Assembly: GCA_013285405.1 (NCBI GenBank)
Contig: CP053446.1
Coordinates: 843,985-907,984 of the forward strand
Direction: 5' to 3'
Length of the DNA stretch: 64,000 bases
Origin: Ignavibacteriota bacterium
Lineage (GTDB): Bacteria > Bacteroidota > Ignavibacteria > Ignavibacteriales > Ignavibacteriaceae
Under the pieces are notes generated by a model. It saw only the letters and a list, made by a program, of their open reading frames with translations, ran no database searches and was not told the origin of the DNA. Below, piece by piece: positions 39,683-49,783 of the stretch (the first letter of the stretch is position 1; the number at the start of each line of letters is the position of its first letter). A program made the position numbers and the translations under genes.

Positions 39683-40837
39683 TTAAAATTTCAGTGTGTA
39701 ATTAAAATTTATACCAACACGATACTGTATGTAATCTTTTTCGTCCGAAACATATTCTTTATTCGCTTCAGCGGCAGAGCTGGATTCTCTTTTAAACCAA
39801 TGATAAAATGCAGTTGCTGAAAAGTTATCCATCAAATTAAAGTTATAATTAACAAAAATGCGATAATTGTAATCATAACGACCGGCATGGAGAGGGTCCA
39901 ATTCCAAATAATGATCGGTTGTATAAAAAGCTCTTAAATATTGAAAATCGATACTGATGTCATTATTCCGTGAAAAAACTTCTGGCAGGATATAATCAAA
40001 TCCTGCATAATAAGCATGCTCGAAGTTTGTTGCATCAGAATCGTCTGAATCTTCTTTTGTTTCTGTTGGTTCATCAAAACCTTTTGCATCAGAAGTTGAA
40101 TACAGGTAACCAATATTGACATCCAGATTTTTGAATAATGATTGGTAAATCCTGAAACCATAAATATAATCGTTACTATCGTATTCTGTGTTAGATTCAT
40201 CAAGGTAATATCTGTCATAAGTAAAATAAACACGGGCTCGTGTCGTCTTCCAATCAAATATATGTTGCAGCCAGAAACTGAAATCATCTTTTGAAAATAT
40301 ATATGGTCGGAATGTTTCAGGCGTGAATCCATAATACATGACCCAGTCTTCATCTCTGAAATGACGTACATAAAATTCCGGCAGATATGAATACGAAGCT
40401 GAGAGAGAAGTTGAAGTTGTTATATACTGACGCAGAAATATGTTATAAGTTTCCCATGTCTTTATTGAGTTAAGAGTGTAAGCATCAGAATCATAGCCTG
40501 CACCAAGAATAGTTTTTAAATTCCCGATTATATTATCAGTATAAGTAAGTCCGACCGAGTAACTCCAAACAAGATCATCAACAGTTTCTATGTGAAATCT
40601 TCCTTCGTCTTCCAGATTTTTAAATCTGTCAATATATTTTTGTGAGTATTTCAGGATGTTGCTGTCATAGTACGGTCTTACAGAGAAACTCAGGCTCCAA
40701 TTATCAACCTTTTTCTCTTTATTCGTTTTCTTTTTTTGACCATATAATTCATTACTGCAGATTGAGAATAATATAATAAAACAAAAAATTAGAAAGCCGT
40801 ATTTGGTCAGGGTGGGATTATTTGTTCTTGTTAACAC
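39683..40837 (-). CDS. outer-membrane beta-barrel protein of the PGA operon
   Basis: 384 residues with a signal peptide (FLIFCFIILFSICSNELYG). The mature part is a run of amphipathic strands (WSLSFSVRPYYDSNIL, RVYFTYDRYYL, DISIDFQYLRAFY) and ends in NFNYTLKF, with the terminal Phe typical of barrels inserted by BamA. The start is GTG 40837, directly abutting the stop of the upstream gene, so translation is coupled. It is a candidate outer-membrane pore for the polymer made by the PgsB/PgsC pair; this role is inference. Confidence 0.75.
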   Translation of the reverse strand: MLTRTNNPTLTKYGFLIFCFIILFSICSNELYGQKKKTNKEKKVDNWSLSFSVRPYYDSNILKYSQKYIDRFKNLEDEGRFHIETVDDLVWSYSVGLTYTDNIIGNLKTILGAGYDSDAYTLNSIKTWETYNIFLRQYITTSTSLSASYSYLPEFYVRHFRDEDWVMYYGFTPETFRPYIFSKDDFSFWLQHIFDWKTTRARVYFTYDRYYLDESNTEYDSNDYIYGFRIYQSLFKNLDVNIGYLYSTSDAKGFDEPTETKEDSDDSDATNFEHAYYAGFDYILPEVFSRNNDISIDFQYLRAFYTTDHYLELDPLHAGRYDYNYRIFVNYNFNLMDNFSATAFYHWFKRESSSAAEANKEYVSDEKDYIQYRVGINFNYTLKF

Positions 40838-41764
40838 TTAATTACTTTCCAATCTGATATCTTTTTTAGGAAATAAAATTCTTCCGAGGATTAAATATTT
40901 ATCGAGGGTGATGATTTCATAACTATGAACACCTGATGGTACAGTAATATAAATTTCATTTGCTTTACCCGGAGTTCTTTTCCCGTCGTTCCTGTACTTT
41001 GTAACATCAGAACGGTCTGAACAAAGCATATATGTATTCTTTAATTTCTTATCTTCCCGTACTTCCACACGATAGTTTAATTTACCTTTCAGTTTATAAT
41101 CAAACTCAACACGATTTAATATCCTCAATGTAGTTGGACCATAAATTTTAATTTTCATTGGTTTATCGGAGGAATATCTGAAGTATGTTACAATATCCTC
41201 GTCTGTAACAAGACTTACAGGCTGGTTTGGATATGATGGTGATAAAGAAACCCAATCAATTTTTTTCTCCTTTGTTGCAGTAAAAAGAGAACGAGTAAAT
41301 ATTTTTATTTCCTCCGAACCACTCCATAATTCAATTGAATTTTCACCACGTGATAATTCGACTAATATATTTTCACCGACTGTCGGATATCCAGATATAG
41401 TATTCTTAAACTTAGATTTTTCATCAGCGTTTACATTATTGAAATCGACTTTTATTTTATTGCCGCCATTTATTCTGTAATAAACTATGTAATCTAAATC
41501 ATTCTGATCTTTACTGACTAACTGACAACGAGTAATAATTTTTAACTTACCCGGACCCCTTGTAGTAAGCAAAAGCGCTTCTTTGTTTAATAGCGGATAA
41601 TATTTATAACTTTCATTCGCAACAATAATGAAAACAGAACTGCTGGCATTTTTGGGAATGAGCACTTTTGTTTTCGGTGCCCCTAACGCAGTTATCTGTA
41701 TCACAAAGAATGATAGTATCAGGAGAAACTGAAATATGGAATATTTATGCTTCATTTTTTTCAA
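40838..41764 (-). CDS. secreted two-domain protein of the PGA operon
   Basis: 308 residues with a signal peptide (FQFLLILSFFVIQITALG). The mature protein appears to be an internal duplication. Both halves have the order GPGKLKIITR / GPTTLRILNRV, a YIVYYRINGG / LNYRVEVRED strand, then a GENSIELWSG / GVHSYEIITL strand followed by RSLF / RILF. No family name is known to me. It overlaps the PgsW-like gene by 4 nt and abuts the barrel gene, which suggests a periplasmic link between them. Confidence 0.7.
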   Translation of the reverse strand: MKKMKHKYSIFQFLLILSFFVIQITALGAPKTKVLIPKNASSSVFIIVANESYKYYPLLNKEALLLTTRGPGKLKIITRCQLVSKDQNDLDYIVYYRINGGNKIKVDFNNVNADEKSKFKNTISGYPTVGENILVELSRGENSIELWSGSEEIKIFTRSLFTATKEKKIDWVSLSPSYPNQPVSLVTDEDIVTYFRYSSDKPMKIKIYGPTTLRILNRVEFDYKLKGKLNYRVEVREDKKLKNTYMLCSDRSDVTKYRNDGKRTPGKANEIYITVPSGVHSYEIITLDKYLILGRILFPKKDIRLESN

Positions 41765-42921
41765 AGTAATAAATCAGAATCTTGATGATCATTTTCGGAA
41801 ACTTTCTGCGGAGTTTTCACTTGTTCAGTACCAAGCTGATGACGTTTTCGTTCCATTAAATAGACGAAGCCAATTGCAACTGTCAGAAACAAACTAACTC
41901 CGGCAGTTAGCAGAACACTGTATCTTTTTTGAATAAAAATTTCTCCTTCACCTTGACGTGGCAGTGGAGATGGATTTATTGGTAATCCATACTGCTGCGC
42001 CAACTGATTCACATTCAATAAGTGAATTACAGGAATATTTTTCTCAGCCATATAAATCAGCAATCCTCTGACCGGATAGTTTTTCATTGGTAGAATTTTT
42101 GAAAATCCGGTTGGTATAAACTTGCTGTTCTCTACAGATCCAATACTTGAAATACCTCCACCAACATTTATGAAAGCTTTTATTTTATCTTTCTTCCTGT
42201 ATTTGTTATACAGTTCGATCCGTTTCTGAATGCTGCTTTCAAGATGCTCTTCATTTATAAATTCAATTTTGTTTCTATTTATTGCATCAACTATTAATTG
42301 TCTCCCTTCCGGGCTGAGACCTCTGCCTCTGTCAAGACCTCCGCCAATTGACGCAGCAACTGATTTGTTTTTAAATATTCCGCGATTGTATAATGATCTC
42401 TCCATGTCGAGCCAGGTATAATAGGGATCATTCGCACCCCAATTGGATGCACCAACTGATGTGATAATAATTGGTTTCAGTTTTAATGTTTGTAAAGCTG
42501 AGTGAACTGCTATGTTGAGTCCGGGAAATGAACCGGTAAAAGCAACTGCCACAACATCATTTTTTTCAAGTTCTGCTTCCTTAAGCATATCAACAACGAC
42601 GGCTGCAAAATTTGGATTTGTTGCTGTAAGTTTTGCTTCAATATATCCGCGGTCAGTTGTGATTGGGGTAATATCCTGACCTATTAAAGCAGTTTCATTC
42701 GGATCATTTATAACATCTACAAATACGCCTTTGCGCATTCTTGATTCTTTTAAATAATCCATTGCTTCTTTTGCCAGCTTTGAAGCTTCAAATTTCTGTT
42801 CGTAGAATTTGAGTTTGACATCTTCCTTGTCATATTCAACGGCAAGAAAAGCCATTAGCGCCAGCAGTGATAAAACACTCAGAACAGTTTTCGATCCTGA
42901 ATTTAAATTTTGTATTTGCAA
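41761..42921 (-). CDS. poly-gamma-glutamate system protein (PgsW-like)
   Basis: 386 residues, anchored by an N-terminal helix (VLSVLSLLALMAFLAVEY) and a C-terminal helix (VLLTAGVSLFLTVAIGFVY). The body includes LIGQDITPITTDRGYIEAK, VAVAFTGSFPGLNIAVH, SVGASNWGANDPYYTWLDME and AASIGGGLDRGRGLSPEG, features I recall from the 'poly-gamma-glutamate system protein' family found with pgsB/pgsC outside Gram-positives. It starts 15 nt after pgsC. Its biochemical role is not established. Confidence 0.8.
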   Translation of the reverse strand: MQIQNLNSGSKTVLSVLSLLALMAFLAVEYDKEDVKLKFYEQKFEASKLAKEAMDYLKESRMRKGVFVDVINDPNETALIGQDITPITTDRGYIEAKLTATNPNFAAVVVDMLKEAELEKNDVVAVAFTGSFPGLNIAVHSALQTLKLKPIIITSVGASNWGANDPYYTWLDMERSLYNRGIFKNKSVAASIGGGLDRGRGLSPEGRQLIVDAINRNKIEFINEEHLESSIQKRIELYNKYRKKDKIKAFINVGGGISSIGSVENSKFIPTGFSKILPMKNYPVRGLLIYMAEKNIPVIHLLNVNQLAQQYGLPINPSPLPRQGEGEIFIQKRYSVLLTAGVSLFLTVAIGFVYLMERKRHQLGTEQVKTPQKVSENDHQDSDLLL

Positions 42922-42936
42922 TTTCTATTCAAAAAT

Positions 42937-43389
42937 TTATGTTGGTAATAATTCACCGTTAAAAATTAAAATTACAATCAACCTAACGAGTACTGAAGTA
43001 ATGAAGAGAACACAAAGAGTTCTGTAAATTCCCTGCTTTCCAAACCAATGAGCGATCAAGCCAGGGACTACCCATCCGACTGCTTGCAATTGAACCATAT
43101 TCGAAGTTAACTCAATCAGTAAAAATTGCCGCGAAAAATTAGCAAGTAAACATCCAACAAGCAGGCACACAACCATCTGTCTCCGCCCGTAGAGAAATGT
43201 ATAGTGTCCAAGAATTTTAACAATCAGATATGTTGACAAACTTACCAGGATAATTCCAATAAGTCTGTCCGGTTGAGAAAGCTGCAGTGCAATGTATCCG
43301 GGGACAACGATTCCACCTGCTGCCAAACCAAAAACTTCATAAGAAAGTAAGCTGAATATTAAACCGAGTGTGATTGCTAGTTCAACCAT
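42937..43389 (-). CDS. pgsC: poly-gamma-glutamate biosynthesis protein PgsC/CapC
   Basis: About 150 residues, nearly all membrane-embedded. The start MVELAITLGLIFSLLSYEVF with GGIVVPGYIAL is the standard PgsC N terminus, and WVVPGLIAHWFGKQG repeats the VPG motif in the second half. ATG 43389 is chosen because it gives the family N terminus and an 8-nt overlap with pgsB; the frame opens further upstream at 43452, inside pgsB. PgsC is the membrane partner of the PgsB ligase. Confidence 0.88.
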   Translation of the reverse strand: MVELAITLGLIFSLLSYEVFGLAAGGIVVPGYIALQLSQPDRLIGIILVSLSTYLIVKILGHYTFLYGRRQMVVCLLVGCLLANFSRQFLLIELTSNMVQLQAVGWVVPGLIAHWFGKQGIYRTLCVLFITSVLVRLIVILIFNGELLPT

Positions 43390-44569
43390 AAACAACGCTC
43401 CTGTTCTCAAAAAAGTCAGCCACTTTTCCACCCATTCCACCCATATTACCAACAGCTACAACAGTTGATTGCTCAGTTGTATAAGCAAGAATCGCTTCGA
43501 ATACTGCTTCTGGTTCATTCCAGCCAAGATTAATTATTTTATTTCGCTGTACTCCATTGGAAACAGATAACTCTTCAACAATTTCTGAGGATTGTCCAAT
43601 CAGAATTAAATTATCGAACTGATTTTTTAGTTCACGTCCAACCATTGCAGTTAATTGTTTCGCTCTGTCTAACCTATCCTGCCTTGTATTTAGCAGTATC
43701 ATTTTAATTCCCCGTAACTCGTTTTCTGCTCGTAATTTTTCCCAGATCATCAGAGTTGATTGAGGATCATTTGCTGCAAATGCATTATAAAAATTAATTT
43801 TTTTATTGAAGGCGTTTACACTTGAGAGTTTCAATGCGCCTGCATCAGGAATTGCTTTATACATTCCGTTAAGCGCTGTTTTTCTTTCAATACCCAAATG
43901 CAAACTTACTGCAAGAGCAAGAGCTACGTTTTCTTTGTGTTCTATATAACTGAATCCTTTCATCTCTTTCTCAGTTACAAGATCAGGCTCGGCTAATTGA
44001 ATTTTGCAATTTCTTTTATCGGCTATTTCTTTCAGCTTATTAAAAACTATTTTTTCAGCAGTTAACAAATATTGATTTTTTGGTATGGTGTTCCCGAGTG
44101 CTGTTGCAATTTCCGGGAGAGAATATCCCATTACATCGATGTGGTCTAATCTTACATTTGTAATCACAGCTAATGTGGAGTGCAGCATTTTATTTTCAGT
44201 AATCCATTGATACTGAGGTTGAACAGCCATACATTCCATAACGATAGCTTGTGCATTTCTTTTCGATGCAAACCTTGTAATTGAGAGTTGTTCAATAATA
44301 TTAGCTCCGGCTTTACGATAAATTCCCACTTCGCTGCCGTCTTCAAGGATAAGTCGTGGATATGTTCCGGTAACTTTTGTTATGGTTTTTATACCGCTTT
44401 CACGCAGAGCAGCACCAATTAGACGTGTTACGCTTGATTTGCCTCTCGTGCCATTGATATGAACACGAATCGGGATTGAATGAATTCTTTTTTGATGAAA
44501 ATAAAATTCAATCAAACCGTAGAGAGAAAGAATAATTAATACAACCAGCAGTACAGTAAAAACGTACAT
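43382..44569 (-). CDS. pgsB: poly-gamma-glutamate synthase PgsB/CapB
   Basis: A 395-residue Mur-ligase-type amide ligase with an N-terminal membrane helix (FTVLLVVLIILSLYGLIEF). The ATP-binding loop is INGTRGKSSVTRLIG; NVRLDHIDVMG and AFAANDPQSTLMIWEKL are further Mur-ligase/PgsB signatures. It joins glutamate through the gamma-carboxyl using ATP. It is the first gene of a compact minus-strand operon (pgsB, pgsC, PgsW-like, secreted protein, barrel, LVIVD protein). A CapA/PgsA-type protein is not present in the window. Confidence 0.92.
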   Translation of the reverse strand: MYVFTVLLVVLIILSLYGLIEFYFHQKRIHSIPIRVHINGTRGKSSVTRLIGAALRESGIKTITKVTGTYPRLILEDGSEVGIYRKAGANIIEQLSITRFASKRNAQAIVMECMAVQPQYQWITENKMLHSTLAVITNVRLDHIDVMGYSLPEIATALGNTIPKNQYLLTAEKIVFNKLKEIADKRNCKIQLAEPDLVTEKEMKGFSYIEHKENVALALAVSLHLGIERKTALNGMYKAIPDAGALKLSSVNAFNKKINFYNAFAANDPQSTLMIWEKLRAENELRGIKMILLNTRQDRLDRAKQLTAMVGRELKNQFDNLILIGQSSEIVEELSVSNGVQRNKIINLGWNEPEAVFEAILAYTTEQSTVVAVGNMGGMGGKVADFFENRSVVYG

Positions 44570-44639
44570 ATAGAATAAAAATTCTCTCTAAATTATTTTC
44601 TCTTCAGTGCTATTGAAGAACAAATTTCTTTTGCCATTA

Positions 44640-47600
44640 TTATTTAAGCAGAATCATTTTCTTTGTCTGTACAAAACTGTTAGCCTGCATTCTATAGAAA
44701 TAAACTCCTGATCCAACTTTGTAACCTGAACTGCTTTCACCATTCCATACAACTTCGTATCTGCCTGCAGATTGAATACCCTCGTGCAAGATATTTATCA
44801 GCGTTCCATTGATATCGTATATACTTATTTTCACATTTGATTGTTCCGGGATCGAATAACTAATTCTTGTTTCAGGATTAAAAGGATTTGGGAAATTCTG
44901 ATCCAATGAATAAGCAGTTGGTATTAAATGATTAATTTCTTCATCATCGTCAACCGAAACTATAGTCGGTGACTTTGTGGTAAATTTAATTGCGATGCCG
45001 TTAACTAATTCATTAGCAGTAGCATCATAATATTCATTGTATAAATAGGAAATACCAATGTCTTCGTTATTGTTCTCAATTCCCACTGTGCAGCTTCCGG
45101 GTTCTTTAACTACATTATATTGCAATAATAATTCGCCGTCACCTGTGGGTGTTGGATAGTAAGATGGATCGAGAAGAATAATTTGAAAGGTTTCCTTATC
45201 TTCAAGATCTGTATAATGCGGCACTGTATCCCATTCTACTATAAACCTATGATTAACAGGATCGGAGTAATAATAAAGTCTTCCTCCTCCCTGTGGTCCG
45301 TTAGAAAAGAAATCATCCCAGAAGACTGCAACCATATTATTGATCGTATCCAGACAAGGAAGCGAATAGTTCAAAGACTTAGTTTGTGTCCCGCTGCCGA
45401 ATGCAATCCAGCCATCGCCGCTAACTCTTAATTGCGAAAAATCGTTTCCGTAATATTTAAAGTTGAATGGCAAATTAACAGTTTGAGTAAAATCACTCAA
45501 TCCGCCAGGTTTAGGTATTACCGTTCCAATAGTTTTGATTTCAACCCAATTGAATTCGGGGCGTTGTTCCCAAAGCATATCATGACTTGAATATGCATAA
45601 TATCCATATCCATCCGGTCCAGTTGGGTCAGAAGCTGTAGGCATGGAAACCGGAAGAGTTATTGGCTCAGTTAATATGTATGGATACAATCCATTCTGAG
45701 TTTCGAGCTTTAGTGAAAAGGCAGCGTTATATTGAACGGGACAATTTTGGCTTACGGTTATTGTATAAGTATCGGATTCATTAATTGAATTGCTGTCTGG
45801 CAAAATTGTACCGAATATAGCTATCGAATCAACAATTGTCATATATGGGTCGTTGGTGCTGATGGTTCCTTTAACATCAGGTGCTATATCATCTCCAATA
45901 TTTAAAATTTTAAATCTCACCTTAACCGTTTCGCCCGGATCCATTCTGTAATTTTGAAGAACATTTCCTGCATCATCTACAAAAAATTCGTTGAAATCCA
46001 GATTACATCCATGAACAACTGCATTATAGTTATAATCCCAGGAAGTTGTCGTACTTACTATGTGCAATTTAAATGGAATTATTGAACCGACAGGACATTC
46101 TGGTTCTATAAAAAATTGAAATGGTGCACCAGTTATTGAATCGTTAGGCGCGATATTTCCAAAAACGATAGAATCAACCACCATCTCAACATTAGTTATC
46201 GAATCCGGAATAGATAAAACCGCATAAACGTTGTTAGATATTATTGAACCCCAATTTTTAAGAGTATAAGTGATTGAACAATTTTCATTCGGATTTATGA
46301 GACCATCATCGTTTCCATCAAGATCTGTAACAACTGGATTTCCGTAAGGCGTTACATTTTCTGCGCCGAGACTTACATTAATTGTATCTTCACTTGGAAT
46401 AACGTTCCCACCTGTCACAACCACATTGAGAGTACCGGCCGTATTAGGTGTTATATCCAAAGTAGCAATTCCAAGCCCATCAGTAATTGCAGTTTCATAA
46501 ACACCATTTCCTGAAATACAAACTCGTGCACTACCAACAGGTAATCCGCTTGATGTGTTCTTTACTGTTATTTGTACTTGGTTATATCCTACAAATATTT
46601 CATTTGGATGAGTTACAGTAACCTGATTAGGAATATCTTTCCAGATATGCATACTTGGATCGCCAAGCACACAATAAATCTTATAATGATATTGAACATA
46701 GGAATCCCCTCCCCCAAAACGTTCATACATTAATAGCTTTCCTGCTAAGAGAGCTTCACCAGGACTTTCAAGATTTGGCTCAAAGGTACCCGGTTGTGGA
46801 AACATCCCCGTATAAATTCCTTTGTCAATTGCATTATTATAAGCTGTGTGCGTATTGGAAGTTGGACCAATAAATGCACAACCACCTCTTAATGGTCCTG
46901 TGAGTGAACCCATTTCAAGCCAGGCTTCGCCAAAACAATTACCTGCATCGAACATTGCAGCACCGCAGCCGATATTTGTAACAAAGGTTAACTTATTGGA
47001 GTTATTTAAACTATTTACGTGTGATGTTCCAAAATAATAACAGTTTGTATGCCAGCCATCATCCCATCCTTCACCACGATAATTCAGAAAACTTCGACCA
47101 TTATTAAGAGCTGATACAATGTCGTTTACATCGTAGGTACACTGAGAATTACTCATCATAGTATCTACTGAAGTAAATCCCCCATACAATCTCATACGGT
47201 CTGCAGTAAATCGTTTCGTTGTAACTTGTGAAGAATAATTATTATTTGAACAAACTGTTGCTTTTTTATACCATGCGGTCTCTGTCGTGTAAGGATATTT
47301 TTCATACTTTAAAAATTTATTTACCATTACCTGCAGAATCTGCTCCCCTCCTCCATTGGTGCCATTGTAATTAGTAAACCGACCAATCATCATTTCAGGG
47401 AAGTAATCATTTCCTTCGAGTTCAACAAAGTAATCTTCATTAACAAATGTCCATCCATCACCCGTCCAGTATTTTACAGGTGCATTACCAACAGGTGAAC
47501 CATAATCTCCGATAAGTAATATGTAATCAGGAATATTCTCCCAAGTGGTGTAAACATTTAGAATATAATTCTTAATAATATCGGCGTTAGACTGATTTGC

Positions 47601-48446
47601 TCCAATCTCACTAAATTTTGTGATAAAAATTTCTGTTCCTGATTTGTGTTTCCATTCAGCATAGGGCTGAAATTCTTCTATATACATGTCCGGCATTATG
47701 CACAACATAATATCATGACCGTTTTCCATTCCATTGTATCTCCGCTGCAGCATTTCTTCATAATTAAAAATATATTTTCTATAAAGTTTAGCAAATGATG
47801 GAGCAATTGGTCTATTCGGTGTAGTTTTAGGATTAATACTCATCCCAGGAGTATAATTAATTTTAATTGTTATTGATGACACTGCTTGAATTTCATGCTT
47901 TGCAGGTGAATAACGAATTGGGAAAATTGAAATGCGAGCTATTCTAAAATCTCTGAAAACAACCGGGTCATCAGCTTTTGCATAGGTGCTTGGATAAACA
48001 TCTTCAGAAGCATAAGTCAGAGCATTTTCTGTATAAGGAGTTTCTGGCTGCACTTCCCTCCAACTTTCTCTTGCCGGAGGAATATTAATTCCCTCGAAAA
48101 CCTGAACTGGTGAAGTTTCAATAACCTCAATATTCACAGAACCATCATTGGGAATTGCCAGAATTTTTGTGATGTGAGAAATTTCAGGAAAACCAACATC
48201 AGATATTATGCCTTCACCGCCGCAATTTATCTCGTGATAAATTTTTCCATCAGAAGTAAATTCGTTAATCCGGAAGCCTGGTAAATCAACTTTGATTATC
48301 GCACCCGATGCATCATCACTTATTAACTGAACAACCGGAGGTGAATCAGCAATGGAATATTTATCGACTGATATCCATTGTGCAAATGAAATGGAATGCA
48401 GAAGAATAATTACAACGCAACCAAGTGATCTGATATTAATCATCAC
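44640..48446 (-). CDS. C25 (gingipain-like) family secreted protein with T9SS sorting domain
   Basis: 1268 residues. Signal peptide (VVIILLHSISFAQ), a gingipain-type propeptide region, a C25 catalytic-like domain (about 245-620), several Ig-like and CARDB-like beta domains, and a type IX secretion C-terminal domain (NFPNPFNPETRISYSI, SGVYFYRMQ, KKMILLK). The Cys nucleophile position is kept (C494 in NIGCGAAMF). The place of the catalytic His, 35 residues before it, is E459 in NYRGEGWDDGW. The protein is therefore either an atypical or an inactive peptidase. It is transcribed toward the PGA operon, 70 nt upstream of pgsB. Confidence 0.88.
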   Translation of the reverse strand: MMINIRSLGCVVIILLHSISFAQWISVDKYSIADSPPVVQLISDDASGAIIKVDLPGFRINEFTSDGKIYHEINCGGEGIISDVGFPEISHITKILAIPNDGSVNIEVIETSPVQVFEGINIPPARESWREVQPETPYTENALTYASEDVYPSTYAKADDPVVFRDFRIARISIFPIRYSPAKHEIQAVSSITIKINYTPGMSINPKTTPNRPIAPSFAKLYRKYIFNYEEMLQRRYNGMENGHDIMLCIMPDMYIEEFQPYAEWKHKSGTEIFITKFSEIGANQSNADIIKNYILNVYTTWENIPDYILLIGDYGSPVGNAPVKYWTGDGWTFVNEDYFVELEGNDYFPEMMIGRFTNYNGTNGGGEQILQVMVNKFLKYEKYPYTTETAWYKKATVCSNNNYSSQVTTKRFTADRMRLYGGFTSVDTMMSNSQCTYDVNDIVSALNNGRSFLNYRGEGWDDGWHTNCYYFGTSHVNSLNNSNKLTFVTNIGCGAAMFDAGNCFGEAWLEMGSLTGPLRGGCAFIGPTSNTHTAYNNAIDKGIYTGMFPQPGTFEPNLESPGEALLAGKLLMYERFGGGDSYVQYHYKIYCVLGDPSMHIWKDIPNQVTVTHPNEIFVGYNQVQITVKNTSSGLPVGSARVCISGNGVYETAITDGLGIATLDITPNTAGTLNVVVTGGNVIPSEDTINVSLGAENVTPYGNPVVTDLDGNDDGLINPNENCSITYTLKNWGSIISNNVYAVLSIPDSITNVEMVVDSIVFGNIAPNDSITGAPFQFFIEPECPVGSIIPFKLHIVSTTTSWDYNYNAVVHGCNLDFNEFFVDDAGNVLQNYRMDPGETVKVRFKILNIGDDIAPDVKGTISTNDPYMTIVDSIAIFGTILPDSNSINESDTYTITVSQNCPVQYNAAFSLKLETQNGLYPYILTEPITLPVSMPTASDPTGPDGYGYYAYSSHDMLWEQRPEFNWVEIKTIGTVIPKPGGLSDFTQTVNLPFNFKYYGNDFSQLRVSGDGWIAFGSGTQTKSLNYSLPCLDTINNMVAVFWDDFFSNGPQGGGRLYYYSDPVNHRFIVEWDTVPHYTDLEDKETFQIILLDPSYYPTPTGDGELLLQYNVVKEPGSCTVGIENNNEDIGISYLYNEYYDATANELVNGIAIKFTTKSPTIVSVDDDEEINHLIPTAYSLDQNFPNPFNPETRISYSIPEQSNVKISIYDINGTLINILHEGIQSAGRYEVVWNGESSSGYKVGSGVYFYRMQANSFVQTKKMILLK

Positions 48447-48700
48447 CTTATCTCCATGAATATTTTTTGAAAAAAGTTATTTCTCAAACGGATACGAAGT
48501 ACGGATGAAACGCAATCTTATCAATAAAATTAGTTGGAATTTTTAATGTTAACAACTATTGTTATAGTATTTTTTTCGTTCGGCTAAAGCATCCGCAAAT
48601 CGCATTCCTTAAATTTTACCGCAATTTGCAAGGTTTTTTATGAGTGATAGTAAAATGGAAATGAGTTATGTAAAATTTGAAGTTATGATTCTCCCAAAAA

Positions 48701-49783
48701 TTAACTATGCCGGATGATCATAATATCGCCATCTTTAACTATATATTCTTTTCCTTCTAATCTCCAGGTTCCTTGTTCTTTTGCCTTTGCAAACGAACTA
48801 GCAGAAATAAAATCATCGTAGCCAACTACTTCGGACCGAATAAATTTGTTATAGAAATCTGTGTGAATTTCACCGGCTGCTTGTTGAGCTGTATAACCTT
48901 TTTTTATTGTCCATGCCCGGCATTCAGTATCTCCACAAGTAAAGAATGACTGAAGACCTAATAAGTCATACGCCTCTCTGATTATACTGTTCAATGCTGA
49001 TTCTTTGATACCATACTCATTCATAAAATCTGCTGCTTCTTTTTCTGATAGTTCAGACATTTCCTGTTCGATCTTTCCAAAGAAACAAAGTGCTTTTGTA
49101 TGAACGCTTAACTTTTTCTTTGTAAGTTCATCGAGATATTTTGATGCCTCAGCCACCTGGGATTCATCAAGATTAAGAGCAACTAACATTGGCTTAACCG
49201 AAAGAAGTTGGAATGATGCTAATATTTTTAATTCATCATTTGTAAGATGAGCATCTCTTAAAGGTTTTTCTTCTTGCAATATTGAATTACATTTCTCAAG
49301 CAGTAGCAATTCACGCTTTAATTTGTCATCCTGTGTTTTTTGAATTTGTTTTTTGATTGAATCAATTCGTTTCTCAACTATTGCGAGATCCGAAAAAATA
49401 AATTCGGTCTCGAATGTTTCAATGTCTCTCATCATATTTACTGAACCATCGGGATGAGGGACAATCTCGCTATTAAATAATCTGACTACCTGGATAAGAG
49501 CATCATTTGTTTTCACTTTACTTAAAAAATTACTCGTGAACTGTGTTGAACCGCTATCTCCCTTAATCAACCCAACTACGTCAAGAACTTCAATCGTAGC
49601 ACTTGTTTTCTTTTTTGGATTAAAAATTTCTGTCAACTTATCAAGTCGTGCGTCTGGAACTTTTATAATCGACTGGTGGGTTTCTGCTTTTGCCATGGCG
49701 GATGCATCAAGATGACTTTTTGTTATGGTCTGAAATAAAGTTGATTTTCCGGACTGTGGTAATCCTACTATTCCTATTTGCAT
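48701..49783 (-). CDS. ychF: YchF/OLA1-type P-loop ATPase
   Basis: A 360-residue Obg-related NTPase. The P-loop is GLPQSGKSTLF at residues 7-17, the switch region has DVVGLIKGDSG, and the C-terminal TGS domain contains FFTCGDTECRAWTIKKG and GEIHTDFYNKFIRSEVVGYDDF, the YchF signature. YchF binds ribosomes and prefers ATP to GTP. The N-terminal sequence GIVGLPQSGKSTLF has Gln where the canonical family has Asn (GLPNVGKST); the GNVGK-type change is unusual but the Walker lysine is retained. Divergent from the M48 protease gene. Confidence 0.88.
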   Translation of the reverse strand: MQIGIVGLPQSGKSTLFQTITKSHLDASAMAKAETHQSIIKVPDARLDKLTEIFNPKKKTSATIEVLDVVGLIKGDSGSTQFTSNFLSKVKTNDALIQVVRLFNSEIVPHPDGSVNMMRDIETFETEFIFSDLAIVEKRIDSIKKQIQKTQDDKLKRELLLLEKCNSILQEEKPLRDAHLTNDELKILASFQLLSVKPMLVALNLDESQVAEASKYLDELTKKKLSVHTKALCFFGKIEQEMSELSEKEAADFMNEYGIKESALNSIIREAYDLLGLQSFFTCGDTECRAWTIKKGYTAQQAAGEIHTDFYNKFIRSEVVGYDDFISASSFAKAKEQGTWRLEGKEYIVKDGDIMIIRHS

